A stretch of 64,000 nt of DNA from NCBI RefSeq assembly GCF_000062885.1, contig NC_009142.1, forward strand, positions 3,647,584-3,711,583. The letters run 5' to 3'. The position numbers were made by a program, and so were the translations under genes. Below, piece by piece: positions 53,714-62,751 of this stretch. The notes below the pieces were generated by a model that worked only from the letters and a program-made list of their open reading frames with translations, searched no databases and was not told the origin of the DNA. Source of the stretch: Saccharopolyspora erythraea NRRL 2338 (GTDB taxonomy: Bacteria > Actinomycetota > Actinomycetes > Mycobacteriales > Pseudonocardiaceae). Positions within the stretch are counted from its first letter, which is position 1. Every line of letters begins with the position of its first letter.

Positions 53714-53980
53714 TTGAAATCCGACATCGACCGCCGGCGCGAGGAATGGGAATCCCGGTACATGACAGGAGTTCCGTCCGAACGGACGTGGCGCGTTCCG
53801 GCCTACGCGGACAAGGGGCCGGTGACGATCACGTTGCGGTATCCGGAAGTCCGCATCGTCGACTCCGAAGGCCGCGAGATCGCGATCACGCCGCAGCAGG
53901 CCGATCTCGTCGGCTCGAAGCTGGGCGGGATCAGCGACTGGCTGCAGTTCTGCCACGGCGACTGGGTCGCCGAAGACTGA
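53714..53980 (+). CDS. Small hypothetical protein divergent from the XRE gene
   Basis: The 88-residue protein reads KSDIDRRREEWESRYMTGVPSERTWRVPAYADKGPVTITLRYPEVRIVDSEGREIAITPQQADLVGSKL, typical of small proteins often found near XRE/DUF397 pairs in actinobacteria, without known function. The start is uncertain: TTG 53714 or ATG 53762. It is divergent from the broken regulator. Confidence 0.65.
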   Translation: MKSDIDRRREEWESRYMTGVPSERTWRVPAYADKGPVTITLRYPEVRIVDSEGREIAITPQQADLVGSKLGGISDWLQFCHGDWVAED

Positions 53981-54038
53981 GCCGCGGTGGAAGACGTGGC
54001 CGAAGACCGCGTCCTGGTAACGGAACCAGGGCGGTGGT

Positions 54039-54983
54039 TCAGTTGACGCTTCCGGAATTCCAGTCCTCGTACGACTTCCACGCACCGAGCGCGAGTCCGC
54101 TCTCGAACCTGCGGTGCAGGCCGCTGACCGGGTCGGTGAACTCCAGCGCCTTCGCCAGCAGTTGCAACGGGCGGCCGAAGTCGTCGGGCGCGGGGTCGTT
54201 GACCACCGGGTAGGTGTCGTCGCCCAGGATCGGGATTCCGATGCTGTTGAGGTGCACGCGGAGCTGGTGGGTGCGGCCGGTCTTCGGCAGCAGCCGGTAC
54301 CGGCCGAGCCCGTCGCGGTGTTCCAGCAGCTCGACCAGCGTCTCGGCGTTCGGCGGTCCGGGTACCTCCTGGGCCGCCAGCACGCCGCGTTCCTTGACGA
54401 TCCGGCTCCGCACGGTCCGGGGCAGCTCCAGGCCGGGGTCGAACGGGGCGACCGCCTCGTACTCCTTGTGCACCAGGCGGTTCTGGAACATCTCCTGGTA
54501 GCTCTTGCGGAGTTCCGGGCGGATCACGAACATCACCAGCCCCGCCGTCGTGCGGTCCAGTCGGTGCGCGGGGCTGAGATCGGGAATGCTGAGTTCGCGG
54601 CGCAGCCGCACCAGCGCGGTCTGGGCGACGTGCCTGCCGCGCGGCGTGGTCGCCAGGAAATGCGGTTTGTCGACCACGAGCAGGTCGTCGTCGCGGTGGA
54701 CGACGCCGATCTCGAACGGCACCGGCACCTCGTCGGGCAGGTCGCGGTGGAACCAGACGAACGAGCCGGGCACGAACGGCGCGTCCGCGGCCACCGGACC
54801 GTGCAGGTCGACGACGGCCTGCTCGCGGAACATCCGGTCCACCCGCTCGGCGCCGATCGGCAGCCGGTCGACGAGGTGGTCCCGCACGGTCTCCCACGGC
54901 CCCTCGGAGGGCAGCCGAAGCCGGACGGCGTCGAGGCCGTCGCGCTGGGGCAGGGGGGACCGGAGCTTGCGTCGCATCGGCAC
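54039..54983 (-). CDS. RluA family pseudouridine synthase
   Basis: The 314-residue enzyme has VVHRDDDLLVVDKPHFLATTP, the catalytic motif PAHRLDRTTAGLVMFV with Asp near 140, KEYEAVAPFD and KTGRTHQLRVHLNSIGIPILGDD. It isomerises uridine in rRNA. An N-terminal region of about 85 residues replaces the S4 domain of RluD. A GTG start gives the longest form; an ATG two codons later is possible. Confidence 0.93.
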   Translation of the reverse strand: MPMRRKLRSPLPQRDGLDAVRLRLPSEGPWETVRDHLVDRLPIGAERVDRMFREQAVVDLHGPVAADAPFVPGSFVWFHRDLPDEVPVPFEIGVVHRDDDLLVVDKPHFLATTPRGRHVAQTALVRLRRELSIPDLSPAHRLDRTTAGLVMFVIRPELRKSYQEMFQNRLVHKEYEAVAPFDPGLELPRTVRSRIVKERGVLAAQEVPGPPNAETLVELLEHRDGLGRYRLLPKTGRTHQLRVHLNSIGIPILGDDTYPVVNDPAPDDFGRPLQLLAKALEFTDPVSGLHRRFESGLALGAWKSYEDWNSGSVN

Positions 54984-55018
54984 TCAGCGTAACCGCACGT
55001 CGCCGCGCTCAGGCTGTG

Positions 55019-55165
55019 TCATCGGTCGCCGCTCGACCTGCCCAGCAGCACGTCCGCGACCTGCTCGAAGTAGGGCTCGATGGTCTCGGCGTCGGCCTCG
55101 ACGAGCGCCGAGGTGCGCACGATCGGCCGCGAAACGCCGATGCCCAGCAGCAGGGCTCGTGTCGG
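55019..55165 (-). pseudogene. Possible TetR C-terminal fragment
   Basis: The minus-strand frame ending at 55019 reads TRALLLGIGVSRPIVRTSALVEADAETIEPYFEQVADVLLG, resembling the last helices of a TetR-family regulator. No helix-turn-helix part precedes it before the RecD2 gene begins. It may be a decayed regulator; evidence is only pattern resemblance. Confidence 0.35.
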
Positions 55166-55206
55166 TGACCTCCGGCGCGGAAACCGGCTCGTGATACGTC
55201 TTACCG

Positions 55207-57498
55207 GTGGACATGGGTATCGATCCGGGGGTGGCGGGCCGCGAGCCGGGCGCGGTGCGCGGGCAGCCCGGCGCGCCGAACGGGCAGGTAAGCGCGCCCG
55301 CCCGTGGCGCGGTGCTCGAAGGCACGCTGGAGCGCATCACCTTCGCCAACGAGGAGACCGGCTACACGGTGGCCCGGGTCGACACCGGTCGCGGCGGCGA
55401 CCTCGTGACGGTCGTCGGCGCGCTGCTGGGCGCCCAGCCCGGGGAAGCGCTGCGGATGCGCGGGCGGTGGGGTTCGCACCCGCAGTACGGCCGCCAGTTC
55501 CACGTCGACGACTACGCCACGGTGCTGCCCGCCACCGTGCAGGGCATCCGGCGCTACCTGGGTTCCGGGCTGATCAAGGGCATTGGGCCCAAGCTCGCCG
55601 AGAAGATCGTCGAGCACTTCGGCACCGCCGCCCTCGATGTCATCGAGCAGGAGCCGCAGCGGCTCGTCGAGGTTCCCAAGCTCGGCCCAAAGCGCACCAG
55701 GCTGATCGCCGAGGCGTGGGAGGAGCAGAAGGCGATCAAGGAGGTGATGGTCTTCCTCCAGGGTGTCGGCGTGTCGACCTCGCTGGCCGTCAAGATCTAC
55801 AAGCAGTACACCGACGACGCGATCCGCGTCGTGAAGGAGGAGCCCTACCGGCTGGCCGGTGACGTGTGGGGGATCGGGTTCAAGACCGCCGACACGATCG
55901 CCAAGGCGGTCGGCATCCCGCACGACTCGCCGCAGCGGGTCAAGGCGGGCCTGCAGTTCACGCTTTCGGAGTCCACCGGCGAGGGCAACTGCTTCCTGCC
56001 CGAGACCGAGCTGATCGCCGAAGCGGTGAAGATCCTGACCGTCGACACCGGTCTGGTGATCGAATGCCTCGCCGAGCTCGTCGAGGAGGAAGGCGTGGTC
56101 CGGGAGGAGATCCCGGGCGAGGACGCCGAGGTGCCGACCGCGGCGATCTACCTGGTGCCCTTCCACCGGGCCGAAGTGGCGTTGGCGGCCCAGCTGACGC
56201 GGCTGCTGCGCACCAGCGCCGACCGGATGCCCGCCTTCGCCTCCGTGGACTGGGACAAGGCGATGGGCTGGCTGCGCCGCACCACCGGGGCCGAACTGGC
56301 CGAAGGCCAGGAGCGGGCGGTGCGGCTGGCGCTGACCGAGAAGGTCGCGGTGCTGACCGGTGGTCCGGGCTGCGGCAAGAGCTTCACGGTGCGCTCGATC
56401 GTCGAGCTGGCCAGGGCGAAGCGGGCGAAGGTGGTGCTGGCGGCGCCGACCGGCCGGGCCGTCAAGCGCCTCACCGAGCTGACCGGCCACGAGGCCGCCA
56501 CCGTGCACCGGCTCCTGCAGCTCCAGCCCGGCGGGGACGCCGCGTTCGACCGCGACAACCCGCTCGACGCCGACCTGGTCGTGGTCGACGAGGCGTCCAT
56601 GCTCGACCTGCTGCTGGCCAACAAGCTCGCCAAGGCGGTCCCCGCCGGAGCGCACCTGCTGCTGGTCGGCGACGTCGACCAGCTCCCGTCGGTCGGCGCG
56701 GGCGAGGTGCTGCGCGACCTGCTCGCCGAGGGGACGCCGATCCCGCACGTGGGGCTGAACGAGGTGTTCCGCCAGGCCGCGGAGTCCGGCGTGGTCACCA
56801 ACGCGCACCGGATCAACGCCGGCGAGCACCCGCGCACGCACGGCCTCGACGACTTCTTCCTGTTCCAGGTCGACGAGCCCGACGTCACCGCCGAGCTGAC
56901 GGTCGACGTCGTCGCGCGGCGCATCCCGCGCAGGTTCGGTCTCAACCCCCGCACCGACGTGCAGGTCCTGGCGCCGATGCACCGCGGGCCGGCCGGGGCG
57001 GGCGCGCTGAACCAGCTCTTGCAGGACGCGATCACGCCCGGCAGACCGGGCCTGCCCGAGCGGAGGTTCGGCGGCCGGGTGTTCCGGGTCGGCGACAAGG
57101 TCACCCAGATCCGCAACAACTACGACAAGGGCGCCAGCGGCGTCTTCAACGGCACGCAGGGCGTAGTGAGCGCGCTGGACGAAGAGGCCCAGACGCTCAC
57201 GGTGCGCACCGACGAGGACGAGGACGTCGACTACGACTTCGCCGAGCTGGACGAGCTCGTGCACGCCTACGCCGTCACGATCCACCGCTCGCAGGGCAGC
57301 GAGTACCCGTGCGTGGTGATCCCGCTGACCACCAGCGCCTGGATGATGTTGCAGCGCAACCTGCTCTACACGGCGGTGACCAGGGCGAAGAAGCTGGTGG
57401 TGCTGGTCGGGTCGAAGAAGGCGCTCGGTCAGGCGGTGCGCGCGGTCGGCTCCGGCCGCCGCCACACCGCGCTGGACCACCGGCTGCGCGCGGCGTGA
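55207..57498 (+). CDS. recD2: RecD2-type ATP-dependent DNA helicase
   Basis: The 763-residue helicase has the RecD2 N-terminal extension with two helix-hairpin-helix repeats (IKGIGPKLAEKIVEHFG near 123 and VPKLGPKRTRLIAEAW), then superfamily 1B motifs: GGPGCGKSFTVRSIV near 385, VVDEASMLD near 458, GDVDQLPSVGAGEVLRDL, and the C-terminal VHAYAVTIHRSQGSEYPCVVIPL and LLYTAVTRAKKLVVLVG. It unwinds DNA 5' to 3' without RecBC. The GTG start lies six bases after a TACGTC, possibly leaderless. Confidence 0.94.
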   Translation: MDMGIDPGVAGREPGAVRGQPGAPNGQVSAPARGAVLEGTLERITFANEETGYTVARVDTGRGGDLVTVVGALLGAQPGEALRMRGRWGSHPQYGRQFHVDDYATVLPATVQGIRRYLGSGLIKGIGPKLAEKIVEHFGTAALDVIEQEPQRLVEVPKLGPKRTRLIAEAWEEQKAIKEVMVFLQGVGVSTSLAVKIYKQYTDDAIRVVKEEPYRLAGDVWGIGFKTADTIAKAVGIPHDSPQRVKAGLQFTLSESTGEGNCFLPETELIAEAVKILTVDTGLVIECLAELVEEEGVVREEIPGEDAEVPTAAIYLVPFHRAEVALAAQLTRLLRTSADRMPAFASVDWDKAMGWLRRTTGAELAEGQERAVRLALTEKVAVLTGGPGCGKSFTVRSIVELARAKRAKVVLAAPTGRAVKRLTELTGHEAATVHRLLQLQPGGDAAFDRDNPLDADLVVVDEASMLDLLLANKLAKAVPAGAHLLLVGDVDQLPSVGAGEVLRDLLAEGTPIPHVGLNEVFRQAAESGVVTNAHRINAGEHPRTHGLDDFFLFQVDEPDVTAELTVDVVARRIPRRFGLNPRTDVQVLAPMHRGPAGAGALNQLLQDAITPGRPGLPERRFGGRVFRVGDKVTQIRNNYDKGASGVFNGTQGVVSALDEEAQTLTVRTDEDEDVDYDFAELDELVHAYAVTIHRSQGSEYPCVVIPLTTSAWMMLQRNLLYTAVTRAKKLVVLVGSKKALGQAVRAVGSGRRHTALDHRLRAA

Positions 57499-57569
57499 CC
57501 CCTGCCGCGCGGCGGCGCGAGGGGTATGAACGTGGCCTGGAACCGGTTGTGAGAACAGGGAGGGATGTC

Positions 57570-58016
57570 GTGGCCGACAACGACGGCAACGCCGTGTGGC
57601 ACGGGCGGCTGGAGCACGTCAAGGGCGGAGGTCTGGTGTCCGACACCGCCCAGACCTCGGGCATGCGGCGCTTCGAGGCGATCTCGGGCAAGACCGTCGG
57701 CTCGGAGAAGCTGTGGATGGGCCGCACCCACGTGAGCCCGGCGACCAACTCCGGCGACCACCACCACGGCGAGGCCGAGACGGCGATCTACGTCGTGTCC
57801 GGGCATCCGGTGTTCGTCTTCGCCGACGGCGACGAGGAGGTGCGGGTGGAGACCGAGCCGGGCGACTACATCTTCGTCCCGCCGTACCTGCCGCACCGCG
57901 AGGAGAACCCCTCGCCGGACGGGGAGGCGGTGGTGGTGATCGCCCGCAGCACCCAGGAGGGGATCGTGGTGAACCTGCCCAGCCTGTGGGCGGAGGTCGA
58001 CCCCGGCGACACCTGA
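57570..58016 (+). CDS. Cupin domain protein
   Basis: The 148-residue single cupin reads LWMGRTHVSPATNSGDHHHGEAETAIYVVSGHPVFVF with the metal motif His-His-His-Gly-Glu, then the second motif PGDYIFVPPYLPHREENPS. Both metal-binding motifs are intact, unlike the cupin at 6.8 kb. GTG start with GGGAGG upstream. Function unknown. Confidence 0.9.
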   Translation: MADNDGNAVWHGRLEHVKGGGLVSDTAQTSGMRRFEAISGKTVGSEKLWMGRTHVSPATNSGDHHHGEAETAIYVVSGHPVFVFADGDEEVRVETEPGDYIFVPPYLPHREENPSPDGEAVVVIARSTQEGIVVNLPSLWAEVDPGDT

Positions 58017-58085
58017 CACCGGTGCCCGTCCGGGAGTCCTCTTCGGACCGTTGACGGGGTCCGAGTCCCGCCCCGTTCGAAGAGG

Positions 58086-58118
58086 GGCGCGAGAGGTGGC
58101 CCGACCACCGCTCGCGCC
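58086..58118. terminator. Bidirectional hairpin between converging genes
   Basis: GGCGCGAG-A-GGTGG pairs with CCACC-G-CTCGCGCC around CCCGA. It lies between the cupin and glycosidase-like stop codons. Confidence 0.55.
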
Positions 58119-58154
58119 TCGCGGCTGGAACTACCCGAGTCGGCTCGGACGGAG

Positions 58155-59129
58155 CTACGACGCGTACCGGCGGGCCACTTCGCGGTAGGCGTCCTTGGCC
58201 TCCCACAGCGACGGATCGTCGGAGTCGACCTTCACCACGCCGAAGCCCGCCATGTCCAGGTCGCGCGACGGGTCGTCGTGGTGCGGGAAGTCCCGCATTG
58301 CGAAGGTGTAGACGAAGCAGCCGTGCACGCCGCGCGCGGCGTAGAGGTCGATCAGCTCACCGAGGTAGGCCGCCTGCACGCGTTCATCGCGCACGTGACC
58401 CCGTTTGATGCGGGGCGGGACGGCCAGCCAGCGGACGATGCGGAACGATCCGGGACCCCGGCGCTGCGCTCCTTCGAAAGCACCGCAGCCGAACTCGGTG
58501 ACGACCACCGGCTTGCCCGCCTCACCCGCTTCCCGCACCAGCGCGTCCAGGCGACGCTCGTAGGCCGCCGGGTCGTCGCCGAAGCGGTAGAGGTTGACGC
58601 CGACGACGTCGAAGCCGGACCAGTCGACCTCCTCCCAGTGCCCCGCGGCGTAGGTGATCGGCCCGGAGAAGCGGCAGCGGGCGGCGGCCAGGGCGTCGGC
58701 GAGCAGCACGCGCAGCTTGCGGGTGATGCGGCGGTCGAAGAAGCGCCGCCACCGCACCAGGACCTGCACGCGCAGGAACACCCGGGGGCCGGGGAGCATG
58801 CCCGGCTGCGTCAGCGAGAACTCGCTGCCGACCAGCAGCGTCACCCGCCCCGGATGGCGCAGGTGCAACTCCTCTGCACCCGCGGCCATCTCCGCGAGAT
58901 GGGCCAGCAGCTCCGCCCGAGAACGGTCGGCGAGGTACGGCCGGACGTAGACGTCGAGCCCCGCGTCGAGGGCGGCCTCGGCGGCCTCCAGTTGGGCTGC
59001 GACATCGGTGCCGATCAACATGACCGCGGTGCAGTGCAGCTCGTCGCGGATCGAGAGCAGGTCACCGCGCAGGTCTTCGGCGTCGGTTTCCCCGGTGACG
59101 TAGGAGATCCCCTTGATCGTGAGGCTCAT
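58155..59129 (-). CDS. TIM-barrel glycoside-hydrolase-like protein
   Basis: The 324-residue protein resembles clan A glycosidases: GISYVTGETDAEDLRGDL, VTLLVGSEFSLTQPG (possible acid/base Glu), FDVVGVNLYRFGDDP, KPVVVTEFGCGAFEGAQRRG (nucleophile Glu) and VHGCFVYTFAMRDFPHHDDPSRDLDMAGFGVVKV. No signal peptide is seen, so it acts in the cytoplasm. I do not know the substrate or a named GH family. Confidence 0.75.
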   Translation of the reverse strand: MSLTIKGISYVTGETDAEDLRGDLLSIRDELHCTAVMLIGTDVAAQLEAAEAALDAGLDVYVRPYLADRSRAELLAHLAEMAAGAEELHLRHPGRVTLLVGSEFSLTQPGMLPGPRVFLRVQVLVRWRRFFDRRITRKLRVLLADALAAARCRFSGPITYAAGHWEEVDWSGFDVVGVNLYRFGDDPAAYERRLDALVREAGEAGKPVVVTEFGCGAFEGAQRRGPGSFRIVRWLAVPPRIKRGHVRDERVQAAYLGELIDLYAARGVHGCFVYTFAMRDFPHHDDPSRDLDMAGFGVVKVDSDDPSLWEAKDAYREVARRYAS

Positions 59130-59239
59130 GGCCCCATGTCTAGCAGGAAGTGCTCCGCCGGCAACGGTGAAGCGGGATCGTGACCTGTGAAGCGGGCTCG
59201 CGACCGGGGAGGGGACTTCCGCCCATTCCCGCGGTGTGG

Positions 59240-59452
59240 TCAGTCCCTTGCGGCCGGCCCGCGGTCGCCGCCCGCGTGGTCGGGGGCGTCCTCGTCCTCA
59301 GCGGCGGGGCGGGCGTCATCCTGCCGGCTCTGCTCCGCCGAAGGCGTCTGCTGCTGCTTGTCCGCTTCGGCCACGGATGCCGGCGGGCGCCCGGCGAGGG
59401 CACGTTCGAGGTCGGCGACCGCGGCGCGTAACGCGCGGGGTTGACGGCTCAT
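59240..59452 (-). CDS. Small hypothetical protein
   Basis: A 70-residue frame starts SRQPRALRAAVADLERALAGRPP, then an Asp/Glu/Pro-rich tail. No family recognised; the ribosome binding site is weak. It fills the gap between the gluconate kinase and glycosidase-like genes. Confidence 0.45.
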   Translation of the reverse strand: MSRQPRALRAAVADLERALAGRPPASVAEADKQQQTPSAEQSRQDDARPAAEDEDAPDHAGGDRGPAARD

Positions 59453-59540
59453 GGCGCCCAGCCTGACGCATCCGGATAACGCTGCGGACACGATGGGGAG
59501 AAGCTGCCCGGCCCGGTGCTTCCGGGCCGGGCCCGCCGCC

Positions 59541-60065
59541 TCAGCGCGCGGTGCCCATGTCGGGGGCGATGCGCAGCCAGGACAGCGCCTGCTCGGCGAT
59601 CTCGTCGGGGGCGTGGACGAGGTCGACGGTGATGCCGTTCTCGTCGGCCTGCAACGGCTCCAGGTCGCGGATCTGGGAGTCCAGCAGCGCCGGCGGCATG
59701 AAGTGGCCCTTGCGGCTGGTCATCCGCTCGCGGATCAGCTCGGGGGAGCCGTGCAGGTGCACGAACATCAGCGCCGGGGCGTGGCTGCGCAGGATGTCGC
59801 GGTAGGAGCGCTTCAGCGCCGAGCAGGCCAGCACGGTGGACACACCGGCCTCCCGCCGCTCCCGCATCCACTCCGAGAGCCGCCGCAGCCACGGCTGCCG
59901 GTCCTCGTCGGTGAGCGGCGTCCCGGAGCTCATCTTCGCGATGTTCTCCGGGGAGTGGAATCGGTCGGCCTCCACGTACTCCAGCCCGGCCCGCTGCGCG
60001 AGCAGCTCGGCGACCGTGGTCTTGCCCGACCCGGCCACGCCCATGACCACCACCTGGGTCGTCAC
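59541..60065 (-). CDS. gntK: Gluconokinase
   Basis: The 174-residue kinase has the P-loop VVMGVAGSGKTTVAELLAQR (near 7-26), EADRFHSPENIAKMSSGTPLTDEDRQPWLRRL, VLACSALKRSYRDILR and RKGHFMPPALLDSQIRDLEPL. It phosphorylates gluconate to 6-phosphogluconate using ATP. It is divergent from gntR across the GntR operator and belongs with gntP. Confidence 0.95.
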   Translation of the reverse strand: MTTQVVVMGVAGSGKTTVAELLAQRAGLEYVEADRFHSPENIAKMSSGTPLTDEDRQPWLRRLSEWMRERREAGVSTVLACSALKRSYRDILRSHAPALMFVHLHGSPELIRERMTSRKGHFMPPALLDSQIRDLEPLQADENGITVDLVHAPDEIAEQALSWLRIAPDMGTAR

Positions 60066-60135
60066 ACCGTTCTCCCTTCTAGGATCGGGTGCTCGGCGAG
60101 GCGCACCGCCCGCGACGGCTCCCGATGGTTTTCAA

Positions 60136-60146
60136 TAGTCATACGA
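60136..60146. promoter_or_regulatory. GntR operator between gntK and gntR
   Basis: The minus strand reads TCGTATGACTA, which fits the FadR/GntR consensus TNGTNNNACNA exactly. The same site, TCGTATGACCA, occurs upstream of gntP at 62373-62383. Flanking TCAAT is also shared. Confidence 0.7.
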
Positions 60147-60213
60147 ATTGGGGTCCGGGTGGCCGTCGAGCCTGCGCCGCGGCGGACTCCCGGCCAGGAG
60201 GTGGACGTCGGAC

Positions 60214-60927
60214 ATGACGGTCTCGGCGAGGCAGCAGACCCTGCACGACCGCGTGCTCGGGGTGCTCGGGCCGGCGATCGCGGGCGGCGAGTACGCCCCC
60301 GGCGACGTCCTGACCCTGGAGCGCATCGAGCAGCAGTTCGGCGTGTCCCGCACGGTGGCCCGCGAGGCGGTGCGGGTGCTGGAGTCGATCCAGCTCGTGG
60401 TCACCAGGCCCCGGACCGGCGTGACAGTCACCCCGACCGAGCGCTGGAACGTCTTCGACCCGCAGCTCATCCGGTGGCGCCTGGCGGGCAAGGGCCGCGA
60501 CGCGCAGCTCAGGTCGCTGACCGCGCTGCGCGCCGCGGTGGAACCCGCGGCGGCGGCGCTGGCGGCCACCAACGCCACCGCCGAGCACCGCGCCCGCCTC
60601 GCCGAGCTGGGCCCGCTGATGCGCACCACCGGCCGGGCCGGTGACCTGGACACCTTCCTCGACCTCGACATCGAGTTCCACGGCCTGGTCCTGCTGGCCT
60701 CGGGCAACGAGATGTTCGCCGGGCTCTCCGACGTCGTGGCCGAGGTGCTCACCGGCCGCACCGTGCACCACCTCATGCCCCACCGTCCCGAGGAGAAGGC
60801 GCTGCGCCTGCACGCCCTGGTCGCCTCCTCCATCGTGGCAGGCGACGCCGACGTGGCCGAGGTGGCGATGCGCGGCATCGTCGCCGAGGTGGTCGAAGCC
60901 GTCACCGATCCGGACCCGCGCCACTAG
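60214..60927 (+). CDS. gntR: GntR family regulator, FadR subfamily
   Basis: The 237-residue regulator has the winged helix VLGVLGPAIAGGEYAPGDVLTLERIEQQFGVSRTVAREAVRVLESIQLV (about 15-63) and an FCD ligand domain with RTVHHLMPHRPEEKALRLHALVASSIVAGD (metal His residues). It is divergent from gntK and its stop codon overlaps that of gntP. With the shared operator, it probably represses gluconate uptake and phosphorylation when gluconate is absent. Start ATG follows AGGAGG by 11 bases. Confidence 0.92.
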   Translation: MTVSARQQTLHDRVLGVLGPAIAGGEYAPGDVLTLERIEQQFGVSRTVAREAVRVLESIQLVVTRPRTGVTVTPTERWNVFDPQLIRWRLAGKGRDAQLRSLTALRAAVEPAAAALAATNATAEHRARLAELGPLMRTTGRAGDLDTFLDLDIEFHGLVLLASGNEMFAGLSDVVAEVLTGRTVHHLMPHRPEEKALRLHALVASSIVAGDADVAEVAMRGIVAEVVEAVTDPDPRH

Positions 60928-62315
60928 GCGACCGCGCTCAGCAGCAGGACGATCACGAAGCCGATCCCGCCCAGCAGCGTCTCCAGCACCGTCCAGGTCT
61001 TGAGCGTGGTCTTGAGGTCCATGCCCAGGAAGCGGCCGACGAGCCAGAAGCCGGAGTCGTTGACGTGCGACAGGACGGTCGCACCGCAGGCGATGGCGAT
61101 CACCAGCAGCGCACGGTAGAGGGGAGAGAGCCCCTCGGTCGCCGCGACCGTCGGCGCGATGAGTCCCGCGGTCGTGGTGATCGCGACGGTGGCCGAGCCC
61201 TGCGCGACCCGCAGCGCGGTGGAGATCACGAAGGCGGCCACGATCAGCGGCAGGCCGATGGCGCTGAGGCTCTCCGACAGCGCGCCGCCGATGCCGCTGG
61301 CGCGCAGCACGCCACCGAACATGCCGCCCGCGCCGGTGATCAGGATGATCGCGCAGACCGGCGCCAGCGCGCCGTTGACGATCTGCTCGACGTCGGCCCT
61401 GGAACGGCCCCGGCCGAGGACGATGACGCTGACGATCGCGGTGGCAAGGAGGGCGACCGGGGTCTCGCCGACCATCTGCAGCACCTGCACCCAGGTCTGC
61501 TCGGAGTCGACGACGCCGGCGGTGCCGAGGGTTTCCAGCCCGGTGTTGAGGAAGATCAGCACCAGTGGGAGCAGCAGGACGCCGATGACGGTGCCGAACT
61601 TCGGCAGCGGTGCCCGCGAGGTGCTCTCGGAGTTCTCGGCCTCGGAGTCGGAGTCGGACAGGTCCGGGACCGGCACGTCGATCCGGCGGCCGGTGAACTT
61701 GGCGAACAGGTAGGCGCCGAGGTACCAGGACGGGATCGCCACGCCCAGGCCGACCAGCATCACCACGCCCATGTCCGCGCCGACCAGCTCGGCGGCGGCG
61801 ACGGGACCCGGGTGCGGCGGGACGAAGGCGTGCATCGCGGCGAAGCCGCCCGCGGCGGGCAGCGCGTACAGCAGCACCGAGCCGCCGAAGCGCCTGGCCA
61901 CGCTGAAGATGATCGGCAGGAACACCACGAAGGCGGCGTCGAAGAAGATCGGGAAGCCGAAGATCAGCGAGGCGACCCCGAGCGCCAGCGGCGCCCGGCC
62001 CGGCCCGAAACGGCTGATCAGGGTGTTGGCCAGCACCCGAGCGCCACCGGTGACCTCCAGCAGCCGTCCGATCATGGCGCCGAGCCCGACCAGCAGGCCG
62101 ACTGTCCCGAGCGTGCTGCCGAAGCCGTCGAGGAGGGTGTCGACCAGCTCGTCCAGCGGAATCCTGGTGGCCAGACCCACCAGCAGGCTCACCAGCACGA
62201 GCGAGATGAAGGCGTGCAGGCGGAACTTCATGATCAGCAGTAGCAGCAGACCGACCGCGCCTGCGGCTATGAGAAGCAGCGGGCCCACGCCGTAGGCCGG
62301 TTGCATCGTTTCCAC
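60924..62315 (-). CDS. gntP: GntP family gluconate permease
   Basis: The 463-residue transporter has about 12-14 membrane segments, including FGFPIFFDAAFVVFLPIIFSVARRFG, HAFVPPHPGPVAAAELVGADMG and VAQGSATVAITTTAGLIAPTVAA, the GntP signature. It imports gluconate with protons. The GTG start has GAGGAG seven bases upstream. It is preceded by the GntR operator. Confidence 0.95.
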   Translation of the reverse strand: METMQPAYGVGPLLLIAAGAVGLLLLLIMKFRLHAFISLVLVSLLVGLATRIPLDELVDTLLDGFGSTLGTVGLLVGLGAMIGRLLEVTGGARVLANTLISRFGPGRAPLALGVASLIFGFPIFFDAAFVVFLPIIFSVARRFGGSVLLYALPAAGGFAAMHAFVPPHPGPVAAAELVGADMGVVMLVGLGVAIPSWYLGAYLFAKFTGRRIDVPVPDLSDSDSEAENSESTSRAPLPKFGTVIGVLLLPLVLIFLNTGLETLGTAGVVDSEQTWVQVLQMVGETPVALLATAIVSVIVLGRGRSRADVEQIVNGALAPVCAIILITGAGGMFGGVLRASGIGGALSESLSAIGLPLIVAAFVISTALRVAQGSATVAITTTAGLIAPTVAATEGLSPLYRALLVIAIACGATVLSHVNDSGFWLVGRFLGMDLKTTLKTWTVLETLLGGIGFVIVLLLSAVA

Positions 62316-62372
62316 GTTGTGGCTCCTCGTCTTTGAGGGGGTGGGACGACGGTTGCCGGTACTTTGCCTCAA

Positions 62373-62383
62373 TGGTCATACGA
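62373..62383. promoter_or_regulatory. GntR operator upstream of gntP
   Basis: The minus strand reads TCGTATGACCA, matching TNGTNNNACNA and differing by one base from the gntK/gntR site. Confidence 0.7.
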
Positions 62384-62650
62384 TTACAACACCGGGTCTC
62401 CTGTGACGTGGGGCACGCGGAGCAGTGATCAACTTCGCGCCTTCCTGGGACTTCCGGAGCGTGCTGGCGGGCGCAGCCGCTTGGTCGTGCGCGGGGTCCA
62501 CGGCTCGGGTGGACGCGGAGCAGGCCGGCCTGGCGGTCGCGGAGTTGGTCGCCGCTGACCAGTGCACTGGCTACGGGTCGACAGTGCGGCGGGAGCCGCT
62601 GTTTCGGTGAGCGCGGGCTCGGGCGCCGTCGCTTCGATCACCGAGAGTAC

Positions 62651-62666
62651 GCAGGTGATCACCTGC
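62651..62666. promoter_or_regulatory. Perfect 16-base palindrome upstream of the SGNH hydrolase
   Basis: GCAGGTGATCACCTGC reads the same on both strands and lies 101 bases before the start codon, just before a possible -35 (TTGACT). A repressor site is likely. Confidence 0.5.
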
Positions 62667-62751
62667 TGTTTTGGCTCTGCTCATCGAATTGACTAATCTT
62701 GCCGGTGACTACAACGTTCGCGGCGCTGTGCGGTTCGAGGAGAAAAGAGAC

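Larger units (their letters stand above)
62316..62751. other. Intergenic region with two regulatory palindromes
   Basis: 436 bases without a convincing gene; the frame at 62425 has no family match. It contains the gntP operator and the 16-base palindrome, plus a TTGACT at 62689-62694 that may be the -35 for the SGNH gene. Confidence 0.5.
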
